The notes under the pieces were generated by a model. The model made no database searches, had not been told where the DNA came from, and saw only the letters and a program-made list of their open reading frames with translations. The translations under genes were made by a program, and so were the position numbers. This document shows, one piece after another, positions 27,118 through 36,809 of a DNA stretch of 64,000 nt. How positions within the stretch are numbered: position 1 is the stretch's first letter; each line of letters opens with the position of its first letter. The stretch lies in the NCBI RefSeq assembly GCF_030326305.1, contig NZ_JACAKB010000018.1, forward strand, positions 1 through 64,000. The letters are read 5' to 3'. This DNA comes from Myroides odoratimimus (lineage in GTDB: Bacteria > Bacteroidota > Bacteroidia > Flavobacteriales > Flavobacteriaceae).

Positions 27118-27145
27118 CAAATGTAATATTATAGCCTGTCTTCAA
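27118..27145 (-). promoter_or_regulatory. Promoter of the left sigma-factor gene (TTG-N17-TACATTTG)
   Basis: On the minus strand TTG at 27145-27143 is followed after 17 bases by TACATTTG (27125-27118), a match to the Flavobacterium consensus TTG-N17/23-TAnnTTTG. The ATG at 27080 lies about 30 bases past the implied start point. Confidence 0.55.
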
Positions 27146-27317
27146 TTTTATTAAATCGTTAAGATTACCACCTACTATTTATTTCATTTTTACTCGCTAA
27201 GTTTAATTAACAAACAATTCCTATTTCTTATTATTATAACATAATTATCACATTTACTTATTAATATTTTTTAATTAATTTTTAATTATTTATCCAGGCT
27301 CTTACTTTCTTGAAATG

Positions 27318-27470
27318 GAGTCATCTTGACTTTTTAGTTTTATAAAACTTTTTCAGTCCTAAAGCAATGAAGTTCCACGCCATCCAACTAGAAAGTGTGG
27401 TGTCGAACCTATTGAATAAAGAACGAAGGCTATATAACCAATAATTCGTTCTTTCAAAGGAATTCTAGCA
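27318..27470 (-). pseudogene. Coding remnant, transposase-like C-terminus (tentative)
   Basis: Within the 755-base divergent gap, the minus strand has a stop-free stretch of about 46 codons ending at a TGA at about 27318-27320: ...TNYWLYSLRSLFNRFD, TTLSSWMAWNFIALGLKK, FYKTKKSR. The pattern of a final basic-hydrophobic helix before the stop resembles the ends of some DDE transposases. A TAG closes the frame upstream and no start is present. The family is a guess; that it is a remnant and not a gene is better supported. The rest of the gap (27471-27836) is AT-rich without a gene. Confidence 0.3.
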
Positions 27471-27809
27471 CTTTTATTGCCCAAAATGCCCATCTTAGGA
27501 AGAAATGTACAAGAATACAGCAAGCAATTTCCTAGTAGATCAACATATAATAATCTCTATAAGAAGACGTCGCATAAAACATAAAAACTCCTACCTTATA
27601 GTTATTTCTTTACACTTCCTTAATCATACACTAACATCTATTCTCACTTAAACTCTCTCTCTTTTATCAGTATATCAATACTATACCTTGTAAAACACAC
27701 ACAATATATCCTTATAAAAACACTACTTTTTAGAAATAATGTACTTATTACATAAAAAAGCTTAATGCTTTAGTAAAGTTAGAGAAAGAACATTACTATT
27801 ATTATAAGA

Positions 27810-27817
27810 TAATTTTG
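27810..27817 (+). promoter_or_regulatory. -7 element (TAATTTTG) of the right sigma-factor gene
   Basis: An exact TAnnTTTG match 19 bases before the ATG at 27837. No TTG at the proper -33 distance was found. Confidence 0.4.
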
Positions 27818-27836
27818 GTCTCAAAATAATATAATA

Positions 27837-28382
27837 ATGACTAATAAAGATAGATTCGTAAACAACTTGTATACGTCTTATTGGGAGTCTCTGTATATTT
27901 ATGCTAATAACCTAACTCAAAATACTGCACAGACAGAAGATATCATTCAAGAAGTATTTATTGATCTTTGGAAGAGATTTGATACCTTACATATTGAGAA
28001 TTTTAAAGCCTATCTTTATACAGCTGTTAAATATAAATGTCTAGAATATTTGCGCAATAGAAAATTTACTTCTGTAGAACTAGAGACTGCTTATGAGGCA
28101 TTATCAGAATTTGAATTACTTACTGTAGAGGAACAAGAACAATTTAAACTTTACCTACTAAAACAAGTCAAATCAAAAGCTACAGAAATATTACCAGAAA
28201 AATGTTTAGAAATTTTTCAGTTGAGATATTACAGTCAGAAGTCTTATTCTGAAATTGCTCAACTCCTAAACTTGTCAGAAAACACAGTTAAAAACCAATT
28301 AAACAAGGCATTATCCTTATTAAGAGCTAATCTTTCTTATTCTGTAGAAGCCTTTTTCTTCTTTCTTTTATTCGTTAAGTAA
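27837..28382 (+). CDS. ECF sigma factor (FecI type), right locus
   Basis: A 181-residue paralogue of the left-locus sigma. It has region 2 (EDIIQEVFIDLWKRFD) and region 4 HTH (SYSEIAQLLNLSENTVKNQLNKALSLLR) with a very hydrophobic C-terminal tail (FFFFLLFV). It is the first gene of the plus-strand locus, 89 bases before fecR. Divergence from its paralogue is large enough that cross-recognition of the two FecR proteins cannot be assumed. Confidence 0.92.
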   Translation: MTNKDRFVNNLYTSYWESLYIYANNLTQNTAQTEDIIQEVFIDLWKRFDTLHIENFKAYLYTAVKYKCLEYLRNRKFTSVELETAYEALSEFELLTVEEQEQFKLYLLKQVKSKATEILPEKCLEIFQLRYYSQKSYSEIAQLLNLSENTVKNQLNKALSLLRANLSYSVEAFFFFLLFVK

Positions 28383-28471
28383 TTATTACCTATACTAAGT
28401 AATCATTAAATCCAGTTTTTCGCATAGTACCATTTATAGAATAGCACACTTTATAGATATAAGCACTATTC

Positions 28472-29362
28472 ATGGAAAACAAGATTAGAAATATTATAGA
28501 TCAATATTTAAAGAAAAATTCATCTGATCAAGAAAATCAATTTTTAACTTCTTGGTTAGAAAGATTACAACAAACAGGTACATCTACCATCGCAGACAAA
28601 GAAACTGTTGAAAACAGATTACATAATAAAATAGTAGTTAGTCAGAAAGTACATACTCGACGCATGCGCTTTAGACGCACTGCTACCTGGGCTGCTTGCC
28701 TTACAATACCTTTGTTAAGTGGTGTTTTTTTATGGAATCAATATAATTCTTCTACTAATGTATATTATGCAGAAAAGACTACAAGTATCACTTTAGATGA
28801 CAACACTATTATTATTCTAGAACCTGGTACTACATTAGAAATTAACGATCAATACAATACCTCTAATCGTTCAGTAAAACTAAAAGGTACTGCGTTATTT
28901 AAAGTAGCCAAAAACAGAGATCTTCCTTTCTTAGTCAAGTCTGATCACCTTAACACTACAGTTCTAGGAACAACATTTACAGTAAGTGATAAGGCTTCTA
29001 ATAGCCATAAAGTTCGCGTGATAGAAGGAATAGTATCAGTAGAAAACCCTAAAGATTCTTCGTTAAGAATATTACATGCTAATGATAGTTTGGTATGGCA
29101 TAATAATAGACTTGCTCATAATACTTTACTCGCTCAGACTTCATACTTTGACTTTAATAATATCTCTTTAGATAAAGCTATCAAGCAGTTGGAAGAATAC
29201 TACCGTATCCATATCCACGTTGATCATCGTGTAAGTACCCAAACCATCTTACATGGACAATATCCAAAACATGAGTTGTTTGCTATTCTGAGAAGTATCT
29301 GCTTCTTAGAAGACCTTTCCTATAAAAAACAAGATAAAGAGATCTCAATTTTTAAAAAATAA
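28472..29362 (+). CDS. FecR-family anti-sigma factor
   Basis: A 296-residue protein with one membrane segment at about 71-88 (ATWAACLTIPLLSGVFLW). The periplasmic FecR domain follows (TTLEINDQY, VKLKGTALFKVAKNRDLPFLVKS, TVLGTTFTVSD), then the C-terminal STN-like part (SLDKAIKQLEEYYRIHIHVD...ILHGQYPKHELFAILRSI). Partner of the adjacent ECF sigma. It ends 34 bases before SusC. Confidence 0.9.
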   Translation: MENKIRNIIDQYLKKNSSDQENQFLTSWLERLQQTGTSTIADKETVENRLHNKIVVSQKVHTRRMRFRRTATWAACLTIPLLSGVFLWNQYNSSTNVYYAEKTTSITLDDNTIIILEPGTTLEINDQYNTSNRSVKLKGTALFKVAKNRDLPFLVKSDHLNTTVLGTTFTVSDKASNSHKVRVIEGIVSVENPKDSSLRILHANDSLVWHNNRLAHNTLLAQTSYFDFNNISLDKAIKQLEEYYRIHIHVDHRVSTQTILHGQYPKHELFAILRSICFLEDLSYKKQDKEISIFKK

Positions 29363-29396
29363 CTAAACATTTAAAAATCTATTATGCACTTAAACC

Positions 29397-32300
29397 ATGA
29401 AAAAAAACTACAAAAAAATTAAGCTCCCTGTAATAGCGCTAGCTTGTCTGATATGGTCAAATATTACTCTAGGACAATCACCTTCTCAAATTAATTTAGC
29501 ACTCCCTAAAAATGAATTAACAATCAATGAATTAATAAAAACAATAGAGAAACAAACTTCTATTAAGATTTACTATACTGATGAATTACCTCAGAGTATT
29601 AAGGTAAACTTTAGTAGTAAAACGCTTACTCTTCAACAAATATTAAGTTCATTACAAGCCAAAGTTAATCTATCTTATAAATTAGAGGACAATCTACTTT
29701 CTATCAAAAAAGGAAACTCTTCTATCGCTTTAAGTATGCTTAAAGGAAGAGTATTGGACAACAATGGACTTACATTACCTGGAGCAACCATAGAAAACTT
29801 AAGTAATACACAGTCTACCATTACTGACTTAGATGGAAATTTTGATATCAAAGCAAATCCAAATGACTTAATAAAAGTCTCTTTTATTGGTTTTCAAGAT
29901 CAAATGGTAAAGGCTTCTTCTATAATGAATATCAAAATGAGAGAAGAAGCGTCTAATCTAGATGAGATTGTAGTAATTGGTTATGGAACAGCTAAGAAGA
30001 AAGATATTACAGGTTCAGTAGGACAGGTTAGTGGAGATGCAATAGAACAGCGAAATACAACACAGCTTTCGCAGGCTCTTCAAGGACAACTATCAGGAGT
30101 AATGGTAACACGTAACTCAAGTAAAACTGGTGCTAAAGCTAATATCAAAGTTCGTGGTGTGACTACTATAGGTAATACAGATCCATTAATTATTGTAGAT
30201 GGAGTGGCACAAGATGATATGGATCAAGTAAACGCTAATGATATCGAAGAAATATCTGTCTTAAAAGATGCAGCAGCGGCTTCTATTTATGGAGCTAGAG
30301 CAGCTGCAGGAGTTATTTTAATTACAACTAAACGCGCTAAAGATAACGAATTTCACTTCTCTTATAAATCTGATTACGCCTTTGAAAAACCTACGATGAT
30401 GCCTAAGTCTGTTGGTTATAAACGCTACATGGAGATGATCAATGAAATGTCTTGGAATGATGCAGGTACAGCTCCTGGAGGAGAATATGGTATCTATAGC
30501 AAACAAGACATAGACAATTGGCATCAGAATAACTTAGAGACCCCTAATAAATACCCTATTACAGACTGGCAAGATCTCTTACTAAAAGATTCTTCTGCAA
30601 AAGAAAGACACTCCTTCTCTCTTTCTGGTGGTGGTGAGCGAATTAAGACGCGTGCAAGTGTGGATTATGAGAATATCAAAGCAATTTATGATGTTGAGAA
30701 TTACAAGAGGATTATGACTCGTGTAAATAACAATATCAAGGTTAATGATTTTATCTCTGGAGATATTGATTTATCATATAATACAATCCAACAGACCTCC
30801 CCTGTTAATGACCCTGTATGGGAAGCTATGCGTTATGCTCCTGTATATGCTGCTACTTGGCAAGATGGAAGAATAGCTGAGGGAAAATCAGGTTCTAATG
30901 CCTATGCTAGTTTGTATCATGGCGGAACTAAAAGACATCACTCTGATAAAATATACGGAAGAGTAGCCTTGAACTTTACGCCAATTCAAGATTTAAAAGT
31001 TTCATTAGTTTTAGCCCCACAACTAGCTTTTGATAGAAGAAAGAACTTTACAAAAAAAATAGAATATTATGATGCTGAGAACCCTGAGCGCTTCTCAGGC
31101 TATATAAATGGTCATACAAACAATACTCTAATAGAGAATAGAAACGAAAGCAAAATACTGACAAAACAAGTACTTGCTACTTACACTAAAGATCTAAAAA
31201 AACATAGTATTAATCTATTATTAGGGTATGAAGATAATTATTCTTCTATAGATAATTTAGGCGCTAAAGCGATGAATATGGAATTGCCTAATTTTCCATA
31301 TTTAGACCTTGCTCCTGTAGAATTTATGACTAACTCTGGCGATAAAACAGAGACAGCTTATCAATCTCTTTTCTCTAGATTAATCTATTCATTTGACAAC
31401 AAATATCATTTGCAAGCTAATATTCGTAGAGATGGTTCTTCGCGCTTTCACAAAGATCACAGATGGGGGATATTTCCTTCTTTTTCTGCAGGGTGGACAG
31501 TATCAGAAGAAAACTTCATGAAAAACCAAAATGTAATAAGCTACTTAAAACTTAGAGGTTCTTGGGGTACTCTAGGAAATGAACGAATCGGAAACTATCC
31601 ATATCAATCTTCAATCAATTTTTCTAATACATTATTCTATAAAGACAACCAGATTATCTCTGCTCTAACTGCTGCTCAAACGCAATACGCTATCCAGAAC
31701 ATTACTTGGGAAACAACAGAATCAATTGATTTTGGTTTAGATATTAATTTCTTAAGAAATCGCCTTAGTATCACAGCTGATTATTATAAAAAGAAGACAC
31801 GAGATATGCTGTTAGAGTTAGAGATTCCTGCTTTTATGGGATTTGAAAACCCTCAACAGAACGCTGGTAATATGCACACTGAAGGTTGGGACTTAGATAT
31901 TAATTGGCGAGATCAGATTGGTGACCTAAAATACTCTATAGGAGCTAATCTATCAGACTCTAGAACCACTATGGGGGACTTGGGAGGACGTATCGTTATG
32001 TCTAATGGAAAAATCATAAGACAAGGAACTTCATTTAACGAATGGTACGGATATATTTCTGATGGTATATTTCAAAATAAAGAACAAATAGATAATAGCC
32101 CTAAACTATCTAATGCTGTAAAACCAGGAGATATTAAATATCTAGATATAAGTGGACCTAATGGTATTCCTGATGGAATCATATCACCAGATTACGATCG
32201 TGTGCCTTTAGGTTCATCACTACCTCGTTACATATTTGGTGGGCATATTAACCTTGATTACAAAGGAGTGGAATTAGGAATAGCTTTCCAAGGAGTTGGA

Positions 32301-32708
32301 AAACAAAAAAGTCTATTGACAGAAAACCAAATCAGACCTTTCCAATCTTCATGGACAAGTCCAATGCAAGAAATAGATGGTCAATATTGGAGCCCATACA
32401 ATACTGTGGAACAAAATCTAAATGCTAAATATCCTAGATTATCGCATATAAGCGCAGAAAACAACAACTATAAAATGTCTGATTTCTGGTTAATTAATGG
32501 AGCTTATTTCCGTATTAAGAATATCACTTTAGCTTATAATTTCCCTAAAGATTTAGTAAACTCAATGCATTTAGACAAGCTTAAAGTATTTATTTCTCTA
32601 AACGACTATTTTACATTCAGTAATTTTCCAAAGGGATATGATCCAGAATCAGCATATAATGCATACATCGCTAAATCATTCAACTTCGGGGTATCTGTTA
32701 ACTTCTAA
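29397..32708 (+). CDS. SusC/RagA-family TonB-linked outer-membrane transporter with STN domain
   Basis: An 1103-residue protein. A signal peptide (ending NITLGQ, about 27) is followed by an STN domain (about 32-104; NELTINELIKTIEKQTSIKI), a CarboxypepD_reg-like domain (about 114-185; LKGRVLDNNGLTLPGATIEN), TonB-box-like EIVVIGYG, the plug (IIVDGVAQDDMDQVNANDIE, LKDAAAASIYGARAAAGVI) and a barrel ending KSFNFGVSVNF. Barrel sequence differs clearly from the left-locus SusC, so the ligands probably differ. It lies 11 bases before SusD. Confidence 0.92.
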   Translation: MKKNYKKIKLPVIALACLIWSNITLGQSPSQINLALPKNELTINELIKTIEKQTSIKIYYTDELPQSIKVNFSSKTLTLQQILSSLQAKVNLSYKLEDNLLSIKKGNSSIALSMLKGRVLDNNGLTLPGATIENLSNTQSTITDLDGNFDIKANPNDLIKVSFIGFQDQMVKASSIMNIKMREEASNLDEIVVIGYGTAKKKDITGSVGQVSGDAIEQRNTTQLSQALQGQLSGVMVTRNSSKTGAKANIKVRGVTTIGNTDPLIIVDGVAQDDMDQVNANDIEEISVLKDAAAASIYGARAAAGVILITTKRAKDNEFHFSYKSDYAFEKPTMMPKSVGYKRYMEMINEMSWNDAGTAPGGEYGIYSKQDIDNWHQNNLETPNKYPITDWQDLLLKDSSAKERHSFSLSGGGERIKTRASVDYENIKAIYDVENYKRIMTRVNNNIKVNDFISGDIDLSYNTIQQTSPVNDPVWEAMRYAPVYAATWQDGRIAEGKSGSNAYASLYHGGTKRHHSDKIYGRVALNFTPIQDLKVSLVLAPQLAFDRRKNFTKKIEYYDAENPERFSGYINGHTNNTLIENRNESKILTKQVLATYTKDLKKHSINLLLGYEDNYSSIDNLGAKAMNMELPNFPYLDLAPVEFMTNSGDKTETAYQSLFSRLIYSFDNKYHLQANIRRDGSSRFHKDHRWGIFPSFSAGWTVSEENFMKNQNVISYLKLRGSWGTLGNERIGNYPYQSSINFSNTLFYKDNQIISALTAAQTQYAIQNITWETTESIDFGLDINFLRNRLSITADYYKKKTRDMLLELEIPAFMGFENPQQNAGNMHTEGWDLDINWRDQIGDLKYSIGANLSDSRTTMGDLGGRIVMSNGKIIRQGTSFNEWYGYISDGIFQNKEQIDNSPKLSNAVKPGDIKYLDISGPNGIPDGIISPDYDRVPLGSSLPRYIFGGHINLDYKGVELGIAFQGVGKQKSLLTENQIRPFQSSWTSPMQEIDGQYWSPYNTVEQNLNAKYPRLSHISAENNNYKMSDFWLINGAYFRIKNITLAYNFPKDLVNSMHLDKLKVFISLNDYFTFSNFPKGYDPESAYNAYIAKSFNFGVSVNF

Positions 32709-32719
32709 TATTATCTAAA

Positions 32720-34405
32720 ATGAAAAAAACACTTTATATACTTAGCTTACTTATCTTTACATGCAGTTGTGCTGATTTAGATTTAAACCCTCCTTCTAGT
32801 GCTTCTTCAGAGAATTGGTATTCTGATAAAAATGAATACGAACTTTCTATTAATGATTTTTATAGAGAGTACTTATGGAATCTTGAGACAGGTTGGGCTG
32901 GTGAACGATTAACAGATAACTGGTCTCAAAGACAAGTAATGAATGAATATGCTGCTGGTACGATTAATAGTGAATGGGGTACAAGTGCTGCATTGTGGAA
33001 GAATACTTATAAGGGAATTGCTAGAGCAAATACTATATTAGAAAACTTAGCGCAAAATAGAGGTAATCTATCAGAAGTAGATAGAAAACAGTTTGAAGCT
33101 GAAGCACGTGCCTTTAGAGCTATATTCTACGGTAGATTACTATTCTTCTTTGGTGATGTTCCTTTTTATACTCAAACTCTTACGATAGAGGAAGCCTTCA
33201 AAATGGGAAGAACTGATAAAAGAATTATTTTACAAGAAGTATACAATGATTTTAACTTTGCAATCAATAACCTACCTATTAAGTACAATGGAACACAGAA
33301 TTCAAGATTAACAAAAGGCGCTACATTAGCCTTTAAGGCTAAAACAGCATTAAATCTTCACGATTATGAAATAGCACGTAAGGCTGCTGAAGAGTGTATA
33401 AAACTAAATAATTATAAGCTACACAGTAATTATGGTGAATATTTCCTTTCTAAAACTAAGAATTCTTCTGAAACTGTTTTTGCTATTCCACGTTCTGCTC
33501 AACATAATTCTATATTCTCAGTTAAAAATTTCTATACTAGAAATGCTGGTGGAAGCTCTGTAGCACAACCTTCTTGGGAATTATTTGCTACTTATCTATG
33601 CACTGATGGAAAAACAATAGATCAATCCCCTCTTTTTAATCCTCGAAACCCATTTAAAAACAGAGATCCTAGATTAAAAGAAACTATAGTAGAATTTGGT
33701 ACTGATCACCTTGGATATATTTATGATCCTAACCCTTACTCGACTAATGTTCTTAACACTACAACAGGTAAGCAAGTAAAAAATAAAGACACAAGATCTG
33801 TAGATACCTATGCTTCTTATAATGGATTAACACTAAAAAAAGGAGTTGATACAGACTGGTCTGATGATTCTTATTCAGATGCTGACATTGTTATTATGAG
33901 ATATGCTGATGTACTACTAATTTATACAGAGGCAAAAATAGAACTAAACCAATTAGATAGCGAAATGCTTAAAGCGTTTAACCAAGTAAGAGCACGCGCT
34001 TATAATGACTCAGGTATTACTGCTCCATTACTAACTATCTCATCACAAACTGAAATGAGAAAATACCTTAGAATAGAAAGAAGAGTAGAGTTTGCTTGGG
34101 AAAATAGAAGAATTGAAGATATTATACGTTGGAAACATGCCGAAATCGCCCTAACTAGACCAAATTATGGCATGTTAGACCCTGACAAACTAAAAAAAGA
34201 AGTAGTTGATAAAGGACTATGGTTCTGGTCAGAAACACCAACCATAGATGAAAATGGATTACCTGTATTTGACCGTTTACTTAGTAAAGGAAAAATAAAA
34301 GTATTAGCTATCAGGGCTTTTGATAAGAATAAGCAATACTTATGGCCTATTCCGTCAAAAGAAATTATTATCAATTCTAACCTTACCCAAAACCCTGGTT
34401 ATTAA
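32720..34405 (+). CDS. SusD/RagB-family surface lipoprotein
   Basis: A 561-residue lipoprotein with lipobox FTCSC (C17). It shows DLDLNPPSSASSENWY, the helix EARAFRAIFYGRLLFFFGDVPFYTQ, the C-terminal RIERRVEFAWENRRIEDIIRWK and the family ending PIPSKEIIINSNLTQNPGY. It forms the lid of the adjacent SusC. Its stop is followed after one base by the phosphoesterase ATG, so translation is likely coupled. Confidence 0.9.
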   Translation: MKKTLYILSLLIFTCSCADLDLNPPSSASSENWYSDKNEYELSINDFYREYLWNLETGWAGERLTDNWSQRQVMNEYAAGTINSEWGTSAALWKNTYKGIARANTILENLAQNRGNLSEVDRKQFEAEARAFRAIFYGRLLFFFGDVPFYTQTLTIEEAFKMGRTDKRIILQEVYNDFNFAINNLPIKYNGTQNSRLTKGATLAFKAKTALNLHDYEIARKAAEECIKLNNYKLHSNYGEYFLSKTKNSSETVFAIPRSAQHNSIFSVKNFYTRNAGGSSVAQPSWELFATYLCTDGKTIDQSPLFNPRNPFKNRDPRLKETIVEFGTDHLGYIYDPNPYSTNVLNTTTGKQVKNKDTRSVDTYASYNGLTLKKGVDTDWSDDSYSDADIVIMRYADVLLIYTEAKIELNQLDSEMLKAFNQVRARAYNDSGITAPLLTISSQTEMRKYLRIERRVEFAWENRRIEDIIRWKHAEIALTRPNYGMLDPDKLKKEVVDKGLWFWSETPTIDENGLPVFDRLLSKGKIKVLAIRAFDKNKQYLWPIPSKEIIINSNLTQNPGY

Positions 34406-34406
34406 A

Positions 34407-35522
34407 ATGAAGTGTTTGTATAGTTTATATTTCCAAATAGGGGTGCTTTTTTTATTAGCATCCCCTATTTCTCTTGCTCAAAAATACGCGACAAAAGTAG
34501 AATTAGACGAGCCAAACTCTTGGTCTATGATTTTAATTCCTGATATTCAAAACTATTCTAAGTATAGCCAAAATCAACCTATACTAGACCTAATTAATAG
34601 ATGGATAGAGGCTAATATAGATCAATTAAATATTAAAATGGTACTGTGCACTGGTGACTTAGTAGAACAAGATGATATAATTCTTCCTGGATTAAATGGA
34701 AATCTTTCTTCTAAGCAACAATGGGAGTTTATAGATAAATCCTTTACTATCTTAGATCATAAGATTCCTTATATTCTAGCAACAGGAAATCACGATTACA
34801 CCATAGACTCTAAAGGAACGAGAACTACCCAATATGACAAGTACTTCCCTATAACTAAGAATTACTTAAATCAAAAACATCTTGTACAACATGGACTTAA
34901 TGAGCATAACTTACCTACTCTAACGAATACCATGTATGAGTTTAAAGGAATTAACAATAAAGATTACCTGATTGTCAACTTAGAATACGCTCCACGAAAC
35001 ACAACTTTAAACTGGGCAAATGAAGTTTTAAAATTTAAACAATATGAAAATCATCAAATCGTCTTGTTAACACACGCCTATCTCAATCGCGATGATACAA
35101 GATTAGAAGGAGATAACAAATGGATAATCTTTGAACCTTACTTTAAGGATAAAAAAGAAAGAAAATCAGACAGAATATTACTCCCTGAATCTAATAATGG
35201 ACAACAGATTTGGAATAAAATAGTAAAAGACACAAAGAATATGCAATTAGTCCTATCTGGACATATTTCGGGAGAAGGATATAGAGTAGATAAAAATAAC
35301 TTTGGACAAGAAGTACACCAGATGCTCTTTGATATGCAATCTGAAGGTGGTGGTCATCAAGGTAACGGAGGAGACGGCTTTATAAGAATATTAGAATTCT
35401 ATGACGACAATAGAACGATTAAGGTTAAGACCTTCTCTCCTTTATTTGGTATCTCCCCAAAAACAGCTCATTTAGCTCATAAAAGAGATGAAAGAAATCA
35501 ATACCTAATTCGTTTAGATTAA
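34407..35522 (+). CDS. Secreted calcineurin-like phosphoesterase of the right locus
   Basis: 371 residues from the ATG one base past the SusD stop (a longer in-frame ORF from 34320 would overlap susD and bury the signal peptide). The signal peptide ends at about SLAQ (24). Metallophosphatase motifs: IPDIQNY (44-50; Asp-x-Gln in place of Asp-x-His), CTGDLVEQDD (81-90), ATGNHDYT (125-132), LTHAY and LSGHISGEG. Single-domain architecture, unlike the three-domain enzyme at 14937. The locus contains no other enzyme, so this phosphatase is likely to act on the SusCD ligand. Confidence 0.85.
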   Translation: MKCLYSLYFQIGVLFLLASPISLAQKYATKVELDEPNSWSMILIPDIQNYSKYSQNQPILDLINRWIEANIDQLNIKMVLCTGDLVEQDDIILPGLNGNLSSKQQWEFIDKSFTILDHKIPYILATGNHDYTIDSKGTRTTQYDKYFPITKNYLNQKHLVQHGLNEHNLPTLTNTMYEFKGINNKDYLIVNLEYAPRNTTLNWANEVLKFKQYENHQIVLLTHAYLNRDDTRLEGDNKWIIFEPYFKDKKERKSDRILLPESNNGQQIWNKIVKDTKNMQLVLSGHISGEGYRVDKNNFGQEVHQMLFDMQSEGGGHQGNGGDGFIRILEFYDDNRTIKVKTFSPLFGISPKTAHLAHKRDERNQYLIRLD

Positions 35523-35536
35523 TCAAAATAACAACA

Positions 35537-35566
35537 AAAATCACCAAGACGATTCTTGGTGATTTT
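35537..35566 (+). terminator. Terminator of the right SusCD locus
   Basis: Arms AAATCACCAAG / CTTGGTGATTT followed by TTTTTAC, 15 bases past the phosphoesterase stop. Confidence 0.85.
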
Positions 35567-35968
35567 TTACTTATACCTCATCTTCTTAAAAACATCCTCT
35601 TAATACCCAGTCATAAGCACTCCCTGTCATTTCTGTATTACAAGTCCCAATACTATACTGTTCAGATTATCTAATATTAAATTCTGAATACTAGCCAAAG
35701 ATACTTTCACTCATAAAACTCTCTTCTTTTAAACCCTCACAAAACCTCAAAATTGCGATGGTTAAAAGCGAACTTATAATTTACATAAACACTGACTGCT
35801 TTGTAATTATTGGTTTTTATTATTTGTATTTAATTAGTTCGTTATAAATCAATTATCTTAAATTATAGCACCTTGATATAACAAGTACTTATTCCTCTGA
35901 TTCTTTTTCTATACACATAACTCACATACCTTTTAATTACATCCAACAAGCGTGCAAAATATCTAAAA
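35567..35968. other. Intergenic stretch without a gene
   Basis: About 400 AT-rich bases between two terminators. All frames are closed frequently; I see no ORF, hairpin or family remnant I could defend. Confidence 0.4.
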
Positions 35969-35990
35969 AAAGCAACCCTCAGGTTGCTTT
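35969..35990 (-). terminator. Terminator after the YqiA-like hydrolase gene
   Basis: Arms AAAGCAACC / GGTTGCTTT, loop CTCA, T-run on the minus strand, 6 bases beyond the stop codon. Confidence 0.85.
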
Positions 35991-35996
35991 GCTATT

Positions 35997-36560
35997 TTAG
36001 TTTACTTCTACTTCTGGTCTAACACTCTTATTGACAATATAACCTATTATATAGCCAACATAATTGATAAATCCTTCTAACCTGTGATTATCCTCTACAT
36101 AGATCACAGTACTATTAGAAGCATTACTCTTTACATCAAAATTACTAAAGTCAATTACCTCATCTTCTTTAGCCATAATCACTAATGCATCCTCTACATT
36201 GTTTATTTTTATTAAACTCTCTTGGAGATTCTCTGTAAACTGTAGATCAGCATTAAGGCGTTTATCATAGTCTAGCAATGGACTTGTTAGTACTAATATT
36301 GTCTTTAACCCTAGTGCTTTTCGAGCTTCTCTTACTTGGTACGCTAGATTAGCTCCTGTAGAGTCTCCTACTAAAATGATCTGTTCAATCTCTGCAGTCT
36401 GTCTTACAGCTGTTTGTAATAACAACTTAAAATCTGTGTTCTCATCCCATTCAAAAACCGCAGCCGGAAAGTCTGGCAAAGACTCTTTTATATTATAAAA
36501 TTTACGTGATTCTCTGTTTGATCCATATCCATGGATGTATAGTAAAAAAAGGTTGTCCAT
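35997..36560 (-). CDS. YqiA-like alpha/beta-hydrolase (UPF0227 type)
   Basis: A 187-residue cytoplasmic esterase-like protein. It has the oxyanion-region LYIHGYGSNRESRK (6-19), the nucleophile elbow VGDSTGANLAY (about 83-93), an acid in AKEDEVIDF and the His in EDNHRLEGF. Size and motif spacing match the small YqiA/RBBP9-type serine hydrolases. The substrate is unknown. It is monocistronic with a strong terminator. Confidence 0.75.
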   Translation of the reverse strand: MDNLFLLYIHGYGSNRESRKFYNIKESLPDFPAAVFEWDENTDFKLLLQTAVRQTAEIEQIILVGDSTGANLAYQVREARKALGLKTILVLTSPLLDYDKRLNADLQFTENLQESLIKINNVEDALVIMAKEDEVIDFSNFDVKSNASNSTVIYVEDNHRLEGFINYVGYIIGYIVNKSVRPEVEVN

Positions 36561-36809
36561 TGTTTATTATTTGATTAATCGATAATAATCATCTATACTA
36601 TCGCAGGCTAAATGTACAGTAATCCATTACATATACAATCTTTTTTTATAAAAAACATTTTAAAACACACGATAAACAACATTTTACTTAATGCACAAAG
36701 AAATATTATTCGCATTATTAACATTTCTTACTTAAATTAATTTGTATCTTGGAGGAAGATTTCTTACCCACTCAACTAACGATAATGTAACCAAAAAAAC
36801 AAAACCGTT

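Noticed and set aside
34320-34406. 29-residue N-terminal extension of the right-locus phosphoesterase
   Set aside because: It overlaps susD and would bury the signal peptide; the ATG at 34407 gives a proper signal peptide one base after the susD stop.
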